Shown here: positions 53,266 through 61,991 of the stretch, one piece after another | Layout: each line of letters starts with the position of its first letter | Numbering within the stretch: position 1 is the first letter of the stretch | NCBI RefSeq assembly: GCF_018403265.1 | Contig: NZ_BOSI01000002.1 | Span: 868,001-932,000 of the forward strand | Reading direction: 5' to 3' | DNA length: 64,000 nucleotides | From: Paenibacillus sp. J31TS4 | GTDB lineage: Bacteria; Bacillota; Bacilli; Paenibacillales; NBRC-103111 | Made by a program: the position numbers and the translations under genes | Notes under the pieces: generated by a model | Database searches by the model: none | Told to the model about the DNA's origin: nothing | What the model saw: only the letters and a program-made list of their open reading frames with translations

Positions 53266-54126
53266 ATGAGCGGATACGCGGATTTGCATACCCACACGAC
53301 AGCGTCGGACGGCACGCAGCCTCCGGCCGAGAACGTCCGGCTGGCCAAAGAAGCCGGACTTGCCGCGATCGGGATTACGGATCATGATACGGTGGCAGGC
53401 ATTCAGGAAGCGGTAGAGGAAGGGGAGAAATTAGGAATCAAGGTCGTTCCCGGCGTCGAAATCAGTACCGTGGCAGGAGGACAGGACATCCATGTCCTCG
53501 GGTACGGCATCGACGAACGCGATCCCGTCTTTTTGGATCGGCTGCGGCAGCTGAGAGACGTCAGGGAGACGCGCAACGAGATGATGATAGCCCGGCTGAA
53601 CGAGCTAGGGCTTGCCGTTACGATGGAGGAAGTGTTGGCGGGTGTAAGCAAGACGCGGCCGGACGAGACGATAGGGCGGCCCCATATTGCGCAGGCACTC
53701 ATCGCCAAAGGCTATGTGTCCAGCATGGAGGAAGCGTTCGAGCGCTACCTCGGCAAGACGGGAGTGGCCTATGTGAACCCTCCCCGGATTCATCCTTCGG
53801 AAGCGATCCGCTGGATTCATGAGGCGGGCGGAACCGCCGTGCTGGCTCATCCGGGACTTTACCACGACGACCCTCTCGTAGACGAGCTGATCGGCGAGGG
53901 GCTCGACGGAATCGAGGCGTATCATTCCGATCATACGCCCGAGGACGAGGCCAAGTACGCCTCCCTTGCGAACAGACACGGCTTGCTGGTAACCGCGGGT
54001 TCCGACTACCACGGAGAACGGCACGGCCAAGTGTTCCACGGGCCGATCGGCAACCGGCGGATTGCAGAGGATGTTGTAGAGAAGCTGCTAGAGAGAAGGA
54101 GAGAAGACCGTGCCAACCATTCGTAA
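53266..54126 (+). CDS. PHP domain phosphoesterase (3',5'-nucleoside bisphosphate phosphatase / RNase AM type)
   Basis: A 286-residue PHP-family metal-dependent phosphoesterase. The metal-binding motifs are DLHTHTTASDGTQ, GITDHDTVAG, PGVEIST and HIHVLGYG-like IHVLGYGID, then HPGLYHDD and GSDYHGERH at the end. Related YciV/TrpH enzymes hydrolyse pAp and trim 5' RNA ends. GTG-started gtaB overlaps its end by 17 bases. Confidence 0.9.
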   Translation: MSGYADLHTHTTASDGTQPPAENVRLAKEAGLAAIGITDHDTVAGIQEAVEEGEKLGIKVVPGVEISTVAGGQDIHVLGYGIDERDPVFLDRLRQLRDVRETRNEMMIARLNELGLAVTMEEVLAGVSKTRPDETIGRPHIAQALIAKGYVSSMEEAFERYLGKTGVAYVNPPRIHPSEAIRWIHEAGGTAVLAHPGLYHDDPLVDELIGEGLDGIEAYHSDHTPEDEAKYASLANRHGLLVTAGSDYHGERHGQVFHGPIGNRRIAEDVVEKLLERRREDRANHS

Positions 54127-55000
54127 AGCGATTATCCCGGCAGCGGGGCTCGGCACCCGCTTCCTGCCGGCGACCAAGGCCCAGCCGAAGGAAATGCTCC
54201 CGATAGTGGACAAGCCTGCGATTCAATATATCGTCGAGGAGGCGATCGCCTCCGGGATCGAGGATGTCATCATCGTAACCGGCCGGAACAAGCGGGCGAT
54301 CGAGGATCACTTCGACAAGAACGTCGAGCTGGAGATGACACTGGAGGAGAAGGGGAGCACCGAGCTGCTCTCGATCGTTCGCGAAGTCTCCAACCTGGTA
54401 GATGTCCATTACATCCGCCAAAAGCAGCCGCTCGGACTCGGCCATGCCGTGCTGTGCGCGCGGAAGTTCGTCGGCGACGAGCCGTTCGCGCTGCTTCTCG
54501 GCGACGATATCATTGACGCCGACCCGCCATGTCTGCGCCAGATGATGGATATTTATGAGGAGACGGGCAAATCCGTCATCGGAACCCAGGAGGTGCCGTG
54601 GGAGGACGTTGACAAATACGGCATCCTGTCGGCGAACGGCCGGGAGGGCCGGATCGTCGAGATAGAGGATTTGATCGAGAAGCCTTCGCGGGAACTCGCT
54701 CCTTCCAATCTCGCTGTCATCGGAAGGTACATCATTGATCCTGCCATCTTCAGCATTCTGGAGACGCAGGAGCCCGGGCGCGGAGGAGAGATCCAACTGA
54801 CCGACGCGCTGCGTGTCCTGAACCGAACCAAGCCTATGCTGGGGTATTTGCACCAAGGGCGCCGCTACGATGTCGGGGACAAGCTCGGATATATCGAGGC
54901 GACCATCGAGATGGCGCTGCGCCGGGATGACCTGGCTCCCCAGCTCCGCAGCTATCTCGCGGAGAAGATCGAGCAGTGGGAACTGGTTCCGCGACGGTAG
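54110..55000 (+). CDS. gtaB: UTP-glucose-1-phosphate uridylyltransferase
   Basis: A 296-residue nucleotidyltransferase making UDP-glucose for wall polymers, glycolipids and galactose metabolism. RKAIIPAAGLGTRFLPATKA is the nucleotide-binding loop, followed by PKEMLPIVDKPAIQY, QKQPLGLGHAVL and LLGDDII. Length matches GalU/GtaB. The GTG start overlaps the PHP gene by 17 bases in a different frame, indicating translational coupling. A terminator follows. Confidence 0.95.
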   Translation: MPTIRKAIIPAAGLGTRFLPATKAQPKEMLPIVDKPAIQYIVEEAIASGIEDVIIVTGRNKRAIEDHFDKNVELEMTLEEKGSTELLSIVREVSNLVDVHYIRQKQPLGLGHAVLCARKFVGDEPFALLLGDDIIDADPPCLRQMMDIYEETGKSVIGTQEVPWEDVDKYGILSANGREGRIVEIEDLIEKPSRELAPSNLAVIGRYIIDPAIFSILETQEPGRGGEIQLTDALRVLNRTKPMLGYLHQGRRYDVGDKLGYIEATIEMALRRDDLAPQLRSYLAEKIEQWELVPRR

Positions 55001-55058
55001 TTCTCCGTTCCTGCTTTCTCCTCAGCCGTCATTCCCTTGCACTTATTCCATCTACGAC

Positions 55059-55086
55059 AGCGGCCTCTTAGAGGCCGCTTTTTTTC
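55059..55086 (+). terminator. Rho-independent terminator
   Basis: Stem AGCGGCCTC / GAGGCCGCT with a TTA loop and eight T. Confidence 0.9.
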
Positions 55087-55113
55087 TGATCATTTATAGA
55101 CGGTTTTCCTCTA

Positions 55114-55143
55114 TTGACAAAATCCTCCACAAAGGGTTATGGT
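55114..55143 (+). promoter_or_regulatory. Candidate sigma-A promoter of the Gfo/CE4/DegT operon
   Basis: A perfect TTGACA (55114-55119), an 18-base spacer and TATGGT (55138-55143), about 107 bases before the first gene. The leader is AT-rich compared with its surroundings. Confidence 0.6.
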
Positions 55144-55249
55144 TTAAACGATACAGGCTACATACAGGGTATATATATTGTCTTCTCGATTTCCGTTTAT
55201 GTAACCGTTTTATTCGAACTTTCCCAATCGTAGACAGGAGATGACTGTA

Positions 55250-56158
55250 ATGACCAACAAGCAACTGCAGATCGGCATAATCGGGTTGGACACGTCGCAC
55301 GTTCCGGCCTTTACCGAGCTGCTGAACGATCCCTCACACCCTTACCATATTCCGGGGGCTCAAGTAATCGTGGCCTATCCAGGGGGCTCGGAGGACTTCG
55401 AGCTCAGCATCAGCCGCGTCGCGGGCTATACGGACACGCTGCGAGACAAGTTCCAGGTTCGGATTGTGGAATCGCCCGAAGAGGTGGCCCGCTCCTGCGA
55501 CGCCATTCTGCTCGAATCCGTCGACGGCCGGGTGCATAAGGACCAGTTCGCTCTTATTGCTCCGTTTGGCAAGCCGGTCTTTATTGATAAGCCGTTTACG
55601 CTATCGTCTGCCGACGCCGAGGAGATGATGCGGCTGGCCGCCGAGCATGAAGTTCGGCTCATGAGCACGTCCGCTCTCCGGTATGCCGAGGGCCTCTCCG
55701 AAGCGCTCGCCGTCCACGACAAGGGAGCGATTATCGGCATGGACGTCTACGGGCCGATGGCGATTCAGCCGACGCAGCCGGGCTTGTTTTGGTACGGCAT
55801 TCATACGGTAGAGATGCTGTTCGCCGCAATGGGCAAGGATTGTATCCAGGTGACCGCGACCACCAACGAGCAGCACGATCTGGTCGTCGGGGAGTGGGCG
55901 GACGGCCGTATCGGCACGCTGCGCGGCAACCGCTCTGGCAACAACCGGTTCGGCGCCCTGCTGCACCGCGAGCAGGATACGAGCTTCATCGATGTGTACG
56001 CGCATCCGAAGCCCTACTATGCGAGTCTGATGGAACGAGTTATGAAGATGTTCGAGGGCGGGGAGCCCGCCATCGATCCGGAGGAGACGATCCGCGTCAT
56101 CCGCTTCATCGAGGCGGCGAACGAAAGCCGCGAAACCGGGCGGACCGTCCGGCTTTAA
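55250..56158 (+). CDS. Gfo/Idh/MocA-like oxidoreductase with degenerate Rossmann motif
   Basis: A 302-residue protein resembling sugar and inositol dehydrogenases. The N-terminus begins IGIIGLDTSHVPAF, where GxGxxG is expected; the family Lys-Pro pair is present in FIDKPFTL, and the C-terminal half has WYGIHTVEMLFAAMG. The usual catalytic Asp/His pair is not clearly seen apart from HTVEM. It may be an active NAD(P) enzyme with unusual cofactor binding, or a non-catalytic member. The ATG at 55250 is nine bases after AGGAG; the ATG at 55241 abuts it. Confidence 0.8.
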   Translation: MTNKQLQIGIIGLDTSHVPAFTELLNDPSHPYHIPGAQVIVAYPGGSEDFELSISRVAGYTDTLRDKFQVRIVESPEEVARSCDAILLESVDGRVHKDQFALIAPFGKPVFIDKPFTLSSADAEEMMRLAAEHEVRLMSTSALRYAEGLSEALAVHDKGAIIGMDVYGPMAIQPTQPGLFWYGIHTVEMLFAAMGKDCIQVTATTNEQHDLVVGEWADGRIGTLRGNRSGNNRFGALLHREQDTSFIDVYAHPKPYYASLMERVMKMFEGGEPAIDPEETIRVIRFIEAANESRETGRTVRL

Positions 56159-56186
56159 TCCATAAGAAAAAGGTGAGGGCATTCTC

Positions 56187-57881
56187 ATGAAGATGGCTAG
56201 AGTTGGCGTCCTGCTGGACCGGGCATTCGCCGATAAGCGTTGGTCGCACGGAATGAATGTATTTGAAGGCTATGTGACAGAGGTGCTGGCTCATGCCGGG
56301 ATTCCTTTCCGGGAAACGGCATCGACCGCCGAGATCGGCAGAGACCGATTCGACGTCGTGATTGTCGCGCTGGCGGAGGAGACGGAAGAGAACGCAAGCC
56401 GGCTTCTTTCCTTTGCCGAGCAGGGGGGCGTCGTCATCGGCTATGCGGGATTGAACAAGCTGGCCGGCAAGCTGGGCTGCGTGGAGCGGCCGTCTGTTGC
56501 GCCGGGCTATGCGTTCCTTCCCGACGCCGATGTGCCTCTCCGCTTCCTCCACGCTCGGCCGTGGCTGGTGGAGGAGGAGAAGACGGGCTCGGCAAGCGGC
56601 ACGGGCTATCTTCGCAAAGATAGCCCGAACGGAGCGAAGAGCGGAGCCGCGCTTCTCCGGTTCCCCGTTGGAGAGGGATTCGTCGACCGCTGGGCCGTGG
56701 ACATTCCCGGAACGATCGTTGGTCTCCAGCAGGGGACAGCGCCGGTCTGGGAAGACGGCGTGCCGGCTCGCGACGGATCTGGCGAAGTAGCCGAAGGCAT
56801 CCTGAAAGCGGACGACCGCTGCGAGATGGATTGGGAGCTCGACCGACTCAAAACCGAGACGGGAGCGCCTTACTTTGCCCATCCGTACGCTGATTATTGG
56901 CGCGAGGCTTTGCTGAGCCACCTGCTCGGCCGGGTCGTCGGCATGGGACTGACGCTGCCCTTCCTCGGCCCGTGGCCGGAGGGAGTTCCTCATGTCGCCA
57001 TGATCTCGCACGACAGCGACATCAACCAGGATGTTCACGCTGAAGCGGCGCTGGACGTTCTTCAGGAATGCGGCATTCAATCGACGTGGTGCATGATCGA
57101 GCCGGGGTACAGTCCGTCTATCTATGAGCGTGTCAAAGAAGCGGGCCATGAGCTCGCCTTCCACTACAATGCACTGGATCAGCAAGACGGCCGGTGGGGC
57201 GCGGACGAGTTCGCGCGCCAATTCGACTGGCTCAAGAAGGCGACCGGTTTGCAGAAGGTCACCTCGAACAAGAATCATTACACACGTTTCGAGGGATGGG
57301 GCGAGCTGTTCCGCTTCTGCGAAACGCACGGCATCGAGGCCGAACAGACGCGGGGACCGAGCAAGAAGGGGAACATCGGCTTCCTGTTCGGAACCGCTCA
57401 GCCGTATTTTCCGATCGCCTGGTCGGATGAGCGCAACCGGTATTACGATGTGCTGGTGGTTGGCTTCCTGACACAGGATCTGGATCATCGGCATCTGGCC
57501 GATTCCAGCGTGGCGGAGCCTTTCCTGGACGGCGTGATGAGAGTCGAGGGCGTGGCGCATTTCCTGTTCCACCAGGTTCATATCAAGGAGCAACCCATGG
57601 TCACGGACGCGGTGCGCAAAGTCGTGCGTGAGGCGCGAAAGCGCGGCTTCGTCTTCTGGACGTGCAAGCAGATCAACGATTGGGTCCGCGCGAGAAGACG
57701 GGTGGCGATCCGGGATGTCGATGCGAGCGGTCTTGTCATCGTCGACAATGCGGCGGGGTTGGAGAACGTCGTCGTATGGGTGCCCGTAGACGCGGAGGAG
57801 GCCGCCAATGGCCCGACAGAGCTCAAATTCGGCATTCCGTGCCGGAAGCAAATAGTAACCAAGCAGACGGTATCGGCGTAA
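56187..57881 (+). CDS. NodB-fold (CE4-like) protein with N-terminal GATase-like domain
   Basis: A 564-residue cytoplasmic protein without signal peptide. Residues 1-110 look like a flavodoxin or class-I-amidotransferase fold (GVLLDRAFADKRWSHG, FDVVIVAL, GGVVIGYAG). Residues about 260-500 resemble a NodB/polysaccharide deacetylase barrel: MISHDSDINQDVH supplies the candidate Asp-x-Asp, with STWCMIEPG and HELAFHYNALD. A histidine-rich end FLFHQVHIKEQ follows. It would deacylate or otherwise hydrolyse a sugar amide, but activity is unproven. It is 28 bases after the Gfo-like gene and 46 before the aminotransferase. Confidence 0.7.
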   Translation: MKMARVGVLLDRAFADKRWSHGMNVFEGYVTEVLAHAGIPFRETASTAEIGRDRFDVVIVALAEETEENASRLLSFAEQGGVVIGYAGLNKLAGKLGCVERPSVAPGYAFLPDADVPLRFLHARPWLVEEEKTGSASGTGYLRKDSPNGAKSGAALLRFPVGEGFVDRWAVDIPGTIVGLQQGTAPVWEDGVPARDGSGEVAEGILKADDRCEMDWELDRLKTETGAPYFAHPYADYWREALLSHLLGRVVGMGLTLPFLGPWPEGVPHVAMISHDSDINQDVHAEAALDVLQECGIQSTWCMIEPGYSPSIYERVKEAGHELAFHYNALDQQDGRWGADEFARQFDWLKKATGLQKVTSNKNHYTRFEGWGELFRFCETHGIEAEQTRGPSKKGNIGFLFGTAQPYFPIAWSDERNRYYDVLVVGFLTQDLDHRHLADSSVAEPFLDGVMRVEGVAHFLFHQVHIKEQPMVTDAVRKVVREARKRGFVFWTCKQINDWVRARRRVAIRDVDASGLVIVDNAAGLENVVVWVPVDAEEAANGPTELKFGIPCRKQIVTKQTVSA

Positions 57882-57927
57882 GACGGTGCCGCTGCTTTCG
57901 AACAAGAGCTAAGGGAGAGTGGAACAG

Positions 57928-59175
57928 ATGGAAAAGGTGGCGGCAGGCGAGCAGCTGGCGATCCACGGCGGTCCCAAAGTCAAGACGACTCCGTTCGGCA
58001 CCGGCAAACGGTTCGGATTGGAGGAAGCCAAGGAACTGCTGGAAGCATTGGAGCAGAACACGCTGTTTTATCATTTTGGCGGCAAGGTGAAGCAATTTCT
58101 CAAGGAGTTCAACGAGCTGTACAGAGTCGATTACAGCGTAGCGACTTCGTCCGGCACGGCATCGATCCATGTGGCGCTGGGTGCGGCCGGCGTCACGGCC
58201 GGAGACGAGGTCATTACGAGCCCGATCACCGACCAGGGGACGCTCATCGGCATTTTGTACCAGAATGCGATTCCGGTCTTCGCGGATCTCGACCCGCACA
58301 CCTATAACCTGGATCCGGCGTCTATCGAGGCCCGGATCACCCCGCGGACGAAAGCCATTGTCGTCGTTCATCTGGCCGGCAATCCTTGCGACATGGATCC
58401 GATCATGGAGATAGCGCGGAAGCATAATATCAAAGTCATCGAGGATTGCGCGCAGAGCTATCTGTGCCGCTACAAAGGACGTCTGGCTGGTACGATCGGC
58501 GATTACGGCTGCTTCTCGACGAACGACTTTAAGCATATTTCCACCGGCGACGGAGGCATCGTTACGGTCAATTCCGGCGACGTGAACGATTATTACGTCA
58601 CCCATGCGTTCGCGGACAAGAACTACAATCGGTTCGGCGACCTGTTCAACCGCGACCTCAATTACCTGGCGCCCAATTACCGGATGACGGAACTCCAGGG
58701 TGCGGTTGGCATCGCTCAGCTGAAGAAGCTCGAATGGATCTGCGAGCAGCGCAAACGCTATGGAGACCGGATTACGGAAGGCTTGAGAGGCGTGCCCGGC
58801 ATCTCGGTCCACGAAGTAAAGGAAGGCAACGAGTCCACCTACTGGTTCTACATGATGCGGATCAAGGAGGAGGAGCTGACCTGTACGCGTGAAGAGTTCA
58901 GTGCGGCGCTGAGTGCCGAGGGGATTCCGAATACGCCCGGCTATATCAAGACGGTGGTTTACCTGCAAAGCCTGTTCCAGCAGCGGCATGCATATCCGGG
59001 AACGCACTATCCGTTCGATTTGTCCGATACAACCTATGAAGAGGGACTGTGTCCGACGGCGGAGGCGATCCTGGAGACGGCCATTCGTTTGACCGTGAAC
59101 GAGTTCTTCACCGAGGACGACATAGAAGCAACGATTCGCGCCGTTCGCAAGGTGGCGGAGCATTACCGCAAATAA
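57928..59175 (+). CDS. DegT/DnrJ/EryC1/StrS family PLP aminotransferase
   Basis: A 415-residue PLP enzyme that uses glutamine or glutamate to aminate a keto sugar or keto cyclitol, or runs in reverse. LAIHGGPKVKTTPFG at the start is typical of the StsC/AHBA-synthase branch. SSGTASIHVAL binds the cofactor phosphate, VIEDCAQSY holds the pyridine-N Asp, and STNDFKHISTGDGG carries the Schiff-base Lys. NYRMTELQGAVG follows. The ATG at 57928, ten bases after GGGAG, is preferred over the GTG at 57919. The terminator is at 59185. It is third in the Gfo/NodB operon. Confidence 0.88.
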   Translation: MEKVAAGEQLAIHGGPKVKTTPFGTGKRFGLEEAKELLEALEQNTLFYHFGGKVKQFLKEFNELYRVDYSVATSSGTASIHVALGAAGVTAGDEVITSPITDQGTLIGILYQNAIPVFADLDPHTYNLDPASIEARITPRTKAIVVVHLAGNPCDMDPIMEIARKHNIKVIEDCAQSYLCRYKGRLAGTIGDYGCFSTNDFKHISTGDGGIVTVNSGDVNDYYVTHAFADKNYNRFGDLFNRDLNYLAPNYRMTELQGAVGIAQLKKLEWICEQRKRYGDRITEGLRGVPGISVHEVKEGNESTYWFYMMRIKEEELTCTREEFSAALSAEGIPNTPGYIKTVVYLQSLFQQRHAYPGTHYPFDLSDTTYEEGLCPTAEAILETAIRLTVNEFFTEDDIEATIRAVRKVAEHYRK

Positions 59176-59184
59176 TTGAACTGG

Positions 59185-59216
59185 AAAAACCCTCGGGCTG
59201 CCGCGAGGGTTTTTTT
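59185..59216. terminator. Terminator between the convergent aminotransferase and GntR genes
   Basis: AAAAACCCTCG / CGAGGGTTTTT around GGCTGCCG, with TT and AAAA tracts on both sides, so usable in both directions. Confidence 0.85.
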
Positions 59217-59301
59217 GTGGCTTTAGGTTCTTCCTAGAGGCTGACTCCGCAGGAAGGCGATCATTCCGTCTCAGGACTGGAGGGCGGGAGCGGAGAAAGG
59301 G

Positions 59302-60687
59302 TCAGCGGCGCGAGGAGGCAAGCAGGGCGGAAAACCGTTCCGCCATTGAGCGCGCACTCTCCATCCCGCACCAGAACAGTTCCATCTCGGCCTCCAGCTC
59401 CTCGACCAGCTGAGGGTTGCGGAACACCTCGTGAAGAAAATGGCCGCCTCGGATGTGATCGTCCGTTAGGAGCAAGGCTTCCCTCTCCATAGGGCTGAGC
59501 AGCCGGGAATTGACCGAGTCGAAGACAGAGAGGAAGCCGAGTCCCTTCATGATTTTCTGTTGGAGCATCGGCTCCAGTGCCGTATGCAGGAAGGCAACAG
59601 CCAAATCCTTCACCGCGCTGTCTTTGGGAATGACAAATACGTTCGCCGCCAGCAGGGAGTCCCGAGCGGGGCCGAACGGCAGCGGGGCCATCTGGGGGGT
59701 GAAGGGGAGTAGGTCGCGGATCCCGGCCAACTCGATGGAGGTCGTCAGCATCATCGCGGCCTTCTGCAGCTCGAATGCGCGGGAATGCAGCCGGATCGAG
59801 GGGGAGCAGGGAACGGCCGCCTTCCGCTCGAACATCAGGTGATGAAGATAGCGTAGCGTGCGGAAAAGCGCATCCGGTTCTGCGGTCCCGTCAAAGCGGA
59901 CATCGTTCTGCAGCGCGATGACCGGCCAGCGGCTTAGCGAGGTGGAGAGGGACAGGCCGTACTGATCAACGAGCCCGTCGCCGTCCGTATCTCGGCTGAG
60001 TCGGGTGGCGGCGTCCAGGAATCGGTCCGCATCCCAATCCGGGCCGGGGAGAGGAACGCCTTCCTGTTCGAACAAGCGCGAATTATAGGCGAGATAGACC
60101 GGAGAGAAGGTTACAGGCGCCGCCAGCTGAAGGCCGTTCGATCGGAAAGCTTCCAGCAGCCAAGGATAAACGGACTCTGTTCTGCCTGCCAGATCGGCGC
60201 TAAGATCTTGCAGGGAAGCCGCCTCTTCGATCTCGGCAAACTGACGGTTCGACAGGAAGACGAGGTCGGGCTCGAAGCCCATCTCGCGGCTTGTTCGGAG
60301 CGATTCCCAGAAGTCGAGCATCGGGAACCGGACCAGCTTGACCTCCACAAGCGGGAATCGGTCGGCGAATGCGCCAAGCAGCAGCGGAAACGCCTGCTCC
60401 ACATAGTGGGAGGGAGAAGTGGCGATGATGCGAAGCACCTTTCTCCGTGGCGGGTCAAGCCGGAGATTGGGGTTAACGATCGTCCCCTGTCCGATTTTTT
60501 TGACGATGAGTCCTTCCCCTGCCAGCTGATCGAGCGATTTGCGGACAGAAGTGCGGCTTAGTCCATAAAATTTGCACAGCTCATGCTCCGACAGGAGATA
60601 GTGCCCCGGACGGATAAAGCCCGACAGAATTTGCTCGCGAAGAATGCCGGCCAGCTGGGTATAACGGAATTCGTGTTCTCTTCTCAT
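59302..60687 (-). CDS. GntR-family regulator fused to an ABC solute-binding-protein domain
   Basis: A 461-residue protein. Residues 1-75 are a GntR winged helix (RYTQLAGILREQILSG, LSEHELCKFYGLSRTSVRKSL, GLIVKKIGQGTIV). Residues about 83-450 form a solute-binding protein of the family-1 extracellular type (VLRIIATSPSHYVEQAFPLL, LAYNSRLFEQEG, DRFLDAATRLSRDTDGDGLVDQYGL, LPFGPARDSLL). There is no signal peptide, so the binding domain is a cytoplasmic sensor, probably for the sugar imported by the divergent permeases. ATG start after AAAGGAAAG. This fusion is uncommon compared with the usual UTRA or FCD effector domains. Confidence 0.87.
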   Translation of the reverse strand: MRREHEFRYTQLAGILREQILSGFIRPGHYLLSEHELCKFYGLSRTSVRKSLDQLAGEGLIVKKIGQGTIVNPNLRLDPPRRKVLRIIATSPSHYVEQAFPLLLGAFADRFPLVEVKLVRFPMLDFWESLRTSREMGFEPDLVFLSNRQFAEIEEAASLQDLSADLAGRTESVYPWLLEAFRSNGLQLAAPVTFSPVYLAYNSRLFEQEGVPLPGPDWDADRFLDAATRLSRDTDGDGLVDQYGLSLSTSLSRWPVIALQNDVRFDGTAEPDALFRTLRYLHHLMFERKAAVPCSPSIRLHSRAFELQKAAMMLTTSIELAGIRDLLPFTPQMAPLPFGPARDSLLAANVFVIPKDSAVKDLAVAFLHTALEPMLQQKIMKGLGFLSVFDSVNSRLLSPMEREALLLTDDHIRGGHFLHEVFRNPQLVEELEAEMELFWCGMESARSMAERFSALLASSRR

Positions 60688-60697
60688 AGCGCTTTCC
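60684..60697 (-). promoter_or_regulatory. Weak candidate cre site at the GntR start
   Basis: Minus-strand GGAAAGCGCTATGA matches 12 of 14 positions of TGWAANCGNTNWCA, and overlaps the ribosome binding site of the GntR gene. Low-complexity overlap with the binding site makes this tentative. Confidence 0.3.
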
Positions 60698-60903
60698 TTT
60701 ATCTAGGTAGGATAGAGTTAGATTCCAGTTTATAGGAGAATCTGTATAATAACAAGTAAGATACAGGAATTGTTTATTCGCCTGCGCTTCTTGTATGGAT
60801 GAGCCGGGGAACAAATGGGAAATAGCGAGAAAACATAAGGTTTACAGAGCGTGGAAGCCCGTTTGAACAAAATAAAAAGACACAATAAAGACTTGTACTG
60901 CAC

Positions 60904-60932
60904 TTGTGTTTTGCCTAGTTTCGGCATATCAT
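60904..60932 (+). promoter_or_regulatory. Candidate sigma-A promoter of the ABC permease operon
   Basis: TTGTGT (60904-60909), a 17-base spacer and TATCAT (60927-60932). The -35 box overlaps the second ACTTGT motif (60902-60907), a plausible regulator site. Confidence 0.55.
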
Positions 60933-60944
60933 TTTAACTACCAA

Positions 60945-60958
60945 AGTAAGCGCTTTTA
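60945..60958 (+). promoter_or_regulatory. Candidate cre site (CcpA), permease operon
   Basis: AGTAAGCGCTTTTA matches 12 of 14 positions of TGWAANCGNTNWCA. It lies 12 bases after the -10 box, where CcpA binding would block transcription. Confidence 0.45.
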
Positions 60959-61011
60959 TGGGAAAGTCTTGCTAAGCGGCTTACGAGCCACTAGACGAAG
61001 GAGTGTTATTG

Positions 61012-61980
61012 TTGAAGACTGAACAAACAGCGGACAGAAGCCTGCTTGCTCGCCCCCCTGTCAAGAAGACCCACTCGACAAGCCTACTCAGCCGGCTGAA
61101 TCGTTACAAGTGGTTCTATCTCATGATGACGCCGGGCCTGTTGTACTACCTGATCTATCATTACGTCCCGATGGGCGGGCTCGTCATCGCCTTCAAGAAC
61201 TACAATCTGATGAAAGGCATCTGGGGCAGTGATTGGGTGGGGTTCGACAATTTCCGTACGATCTTTTCCTCCCCTGACTTCCCGCTGCTCATGCGGAACA
61301 CGCTGCTGCTCAGTTTTTACCGGATCATCTTCAACATGCTGCCTGACGTCATCCTTGCGCTTATCTTGAATGAAATCCGGGTGGCTTGGTTCAAGAAGAT
61401 CGTTCAAACGATTACATACGGCCCGTACTTTCTATCCTGGATTATTGTCTACGGTCTTGTGTTCTCCTTCTTCGCGCCCGATTCCGGGTTGATCTCCACC
61501 TGGTTCCGCGACATGGGCTGGACGCAGATCGACGTGCTCACCAACAAGGATGCCTTCCGGCCTCTCCTTCTCATCACGGACCTCTGGAAGAATACGGGCT
61601 TCGGTGCCATCATCTATCTCGCCGCCCTGGCCGCCATCAACCAGGAGCTGTACGAAGCGGCCGTCGTGGACGGAGCCGGCAGATGGAGGCAGATGTGGCA
61701 TATTACTCTGCCGGGGATTCGGGAAGTATTCGTCCTGATGCTGATTCTGAAGATCGGCCACATCATGGACGCGGGCTTCGATCAGGTCTACATCTTCCTG
61801 AATGCGAGAGTTTACGATGTCGGCGATATTATCGATACTTGGGTATTCCGGCGCGGCCTCGAGAACCTGGAATTCAGCATTGCGGCGGCAGTCGGATTCT
61901 TCAAATCCGTCATCGGATTCATCCTCGTCATCTTCGCCAACAAAGTTGCCAAAAAACTCGGTGGATCCGGGATCTGGTAG
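61012..61980 (+). CDS. ABC transporter permease, LplB type
   Basis: A 322-residue inner-membrane permease of the carbohydrate-uptake-1 family with six helices (first at about residues 32-55: WFYLMMTPGLLYYLIYHYVPMGG). The EAA loop EAAVVDGAGRWRQMWHITLPGI contacts the ATPase. RFDGF-like WVGFDNFRTIF follows the first periplasmic turn. It resembles LplB/YtcP permeases for oligosaccharides in Paenibacillus. A TTG at 61012, eight bases after GAAGGAG, is chosen over GTG at 61003, which overlaps that site. Its partner LplC-type gene follows by 11 bases. Confidence 0.92.
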   Translation: MKTEQTADRSLLARPPVKKTHSTSLLSRLNRYKWFYLMMTPGLLYYLIYHYVPMGGLVIAFKNYNLMKGIWGSDWVGFDNFRTIFSSPDFPLLMRNTLLLSFYRIIFNMLPDVILALILNEIRVAWFKKIVQTITYGPYFLSWIIVYGLVFSFFAPDSGLISTWFRDMGWTQIDVLTNKDAFRPLLLITDLWKNTGFGAIIYLAALAAINQELYEAAVVDGAGRWRQMWHITLPGIREVFVLMLILKIGHIMDAGFDQVYIFLNARVYDVGDIIDTWVFRRGLENLEFSIAAAVGFFKSVIGFILVIFANKVAKKLGGSGIW

Positions 61981-61991
61981 GAGGCTCGCAT

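Larger units (their letters stand above)
60688..61011. other. Divergent intergenic region, GntR gene / permease operon
   Basis: 324 AT-rich bases without a gene. It contains the permease promoter (60904-60932), a candidate cre (60945-60958), the ACTTGT motif at 60891-60896 and 60902-60907 (plus strand) and its complement ACAAGT at 60752-60757, and a weak TATAAT (60745-60750). No RNA gene was recognised. Confidence 0.6.

Noticed and set aside
60745-60750. TATAAT as the promoter of the ABC permeases
   Set aside because: It lies about 260 bases upstream, lacks a properly spaced -35 box, and a better placed promoter exists at 60904-60932.
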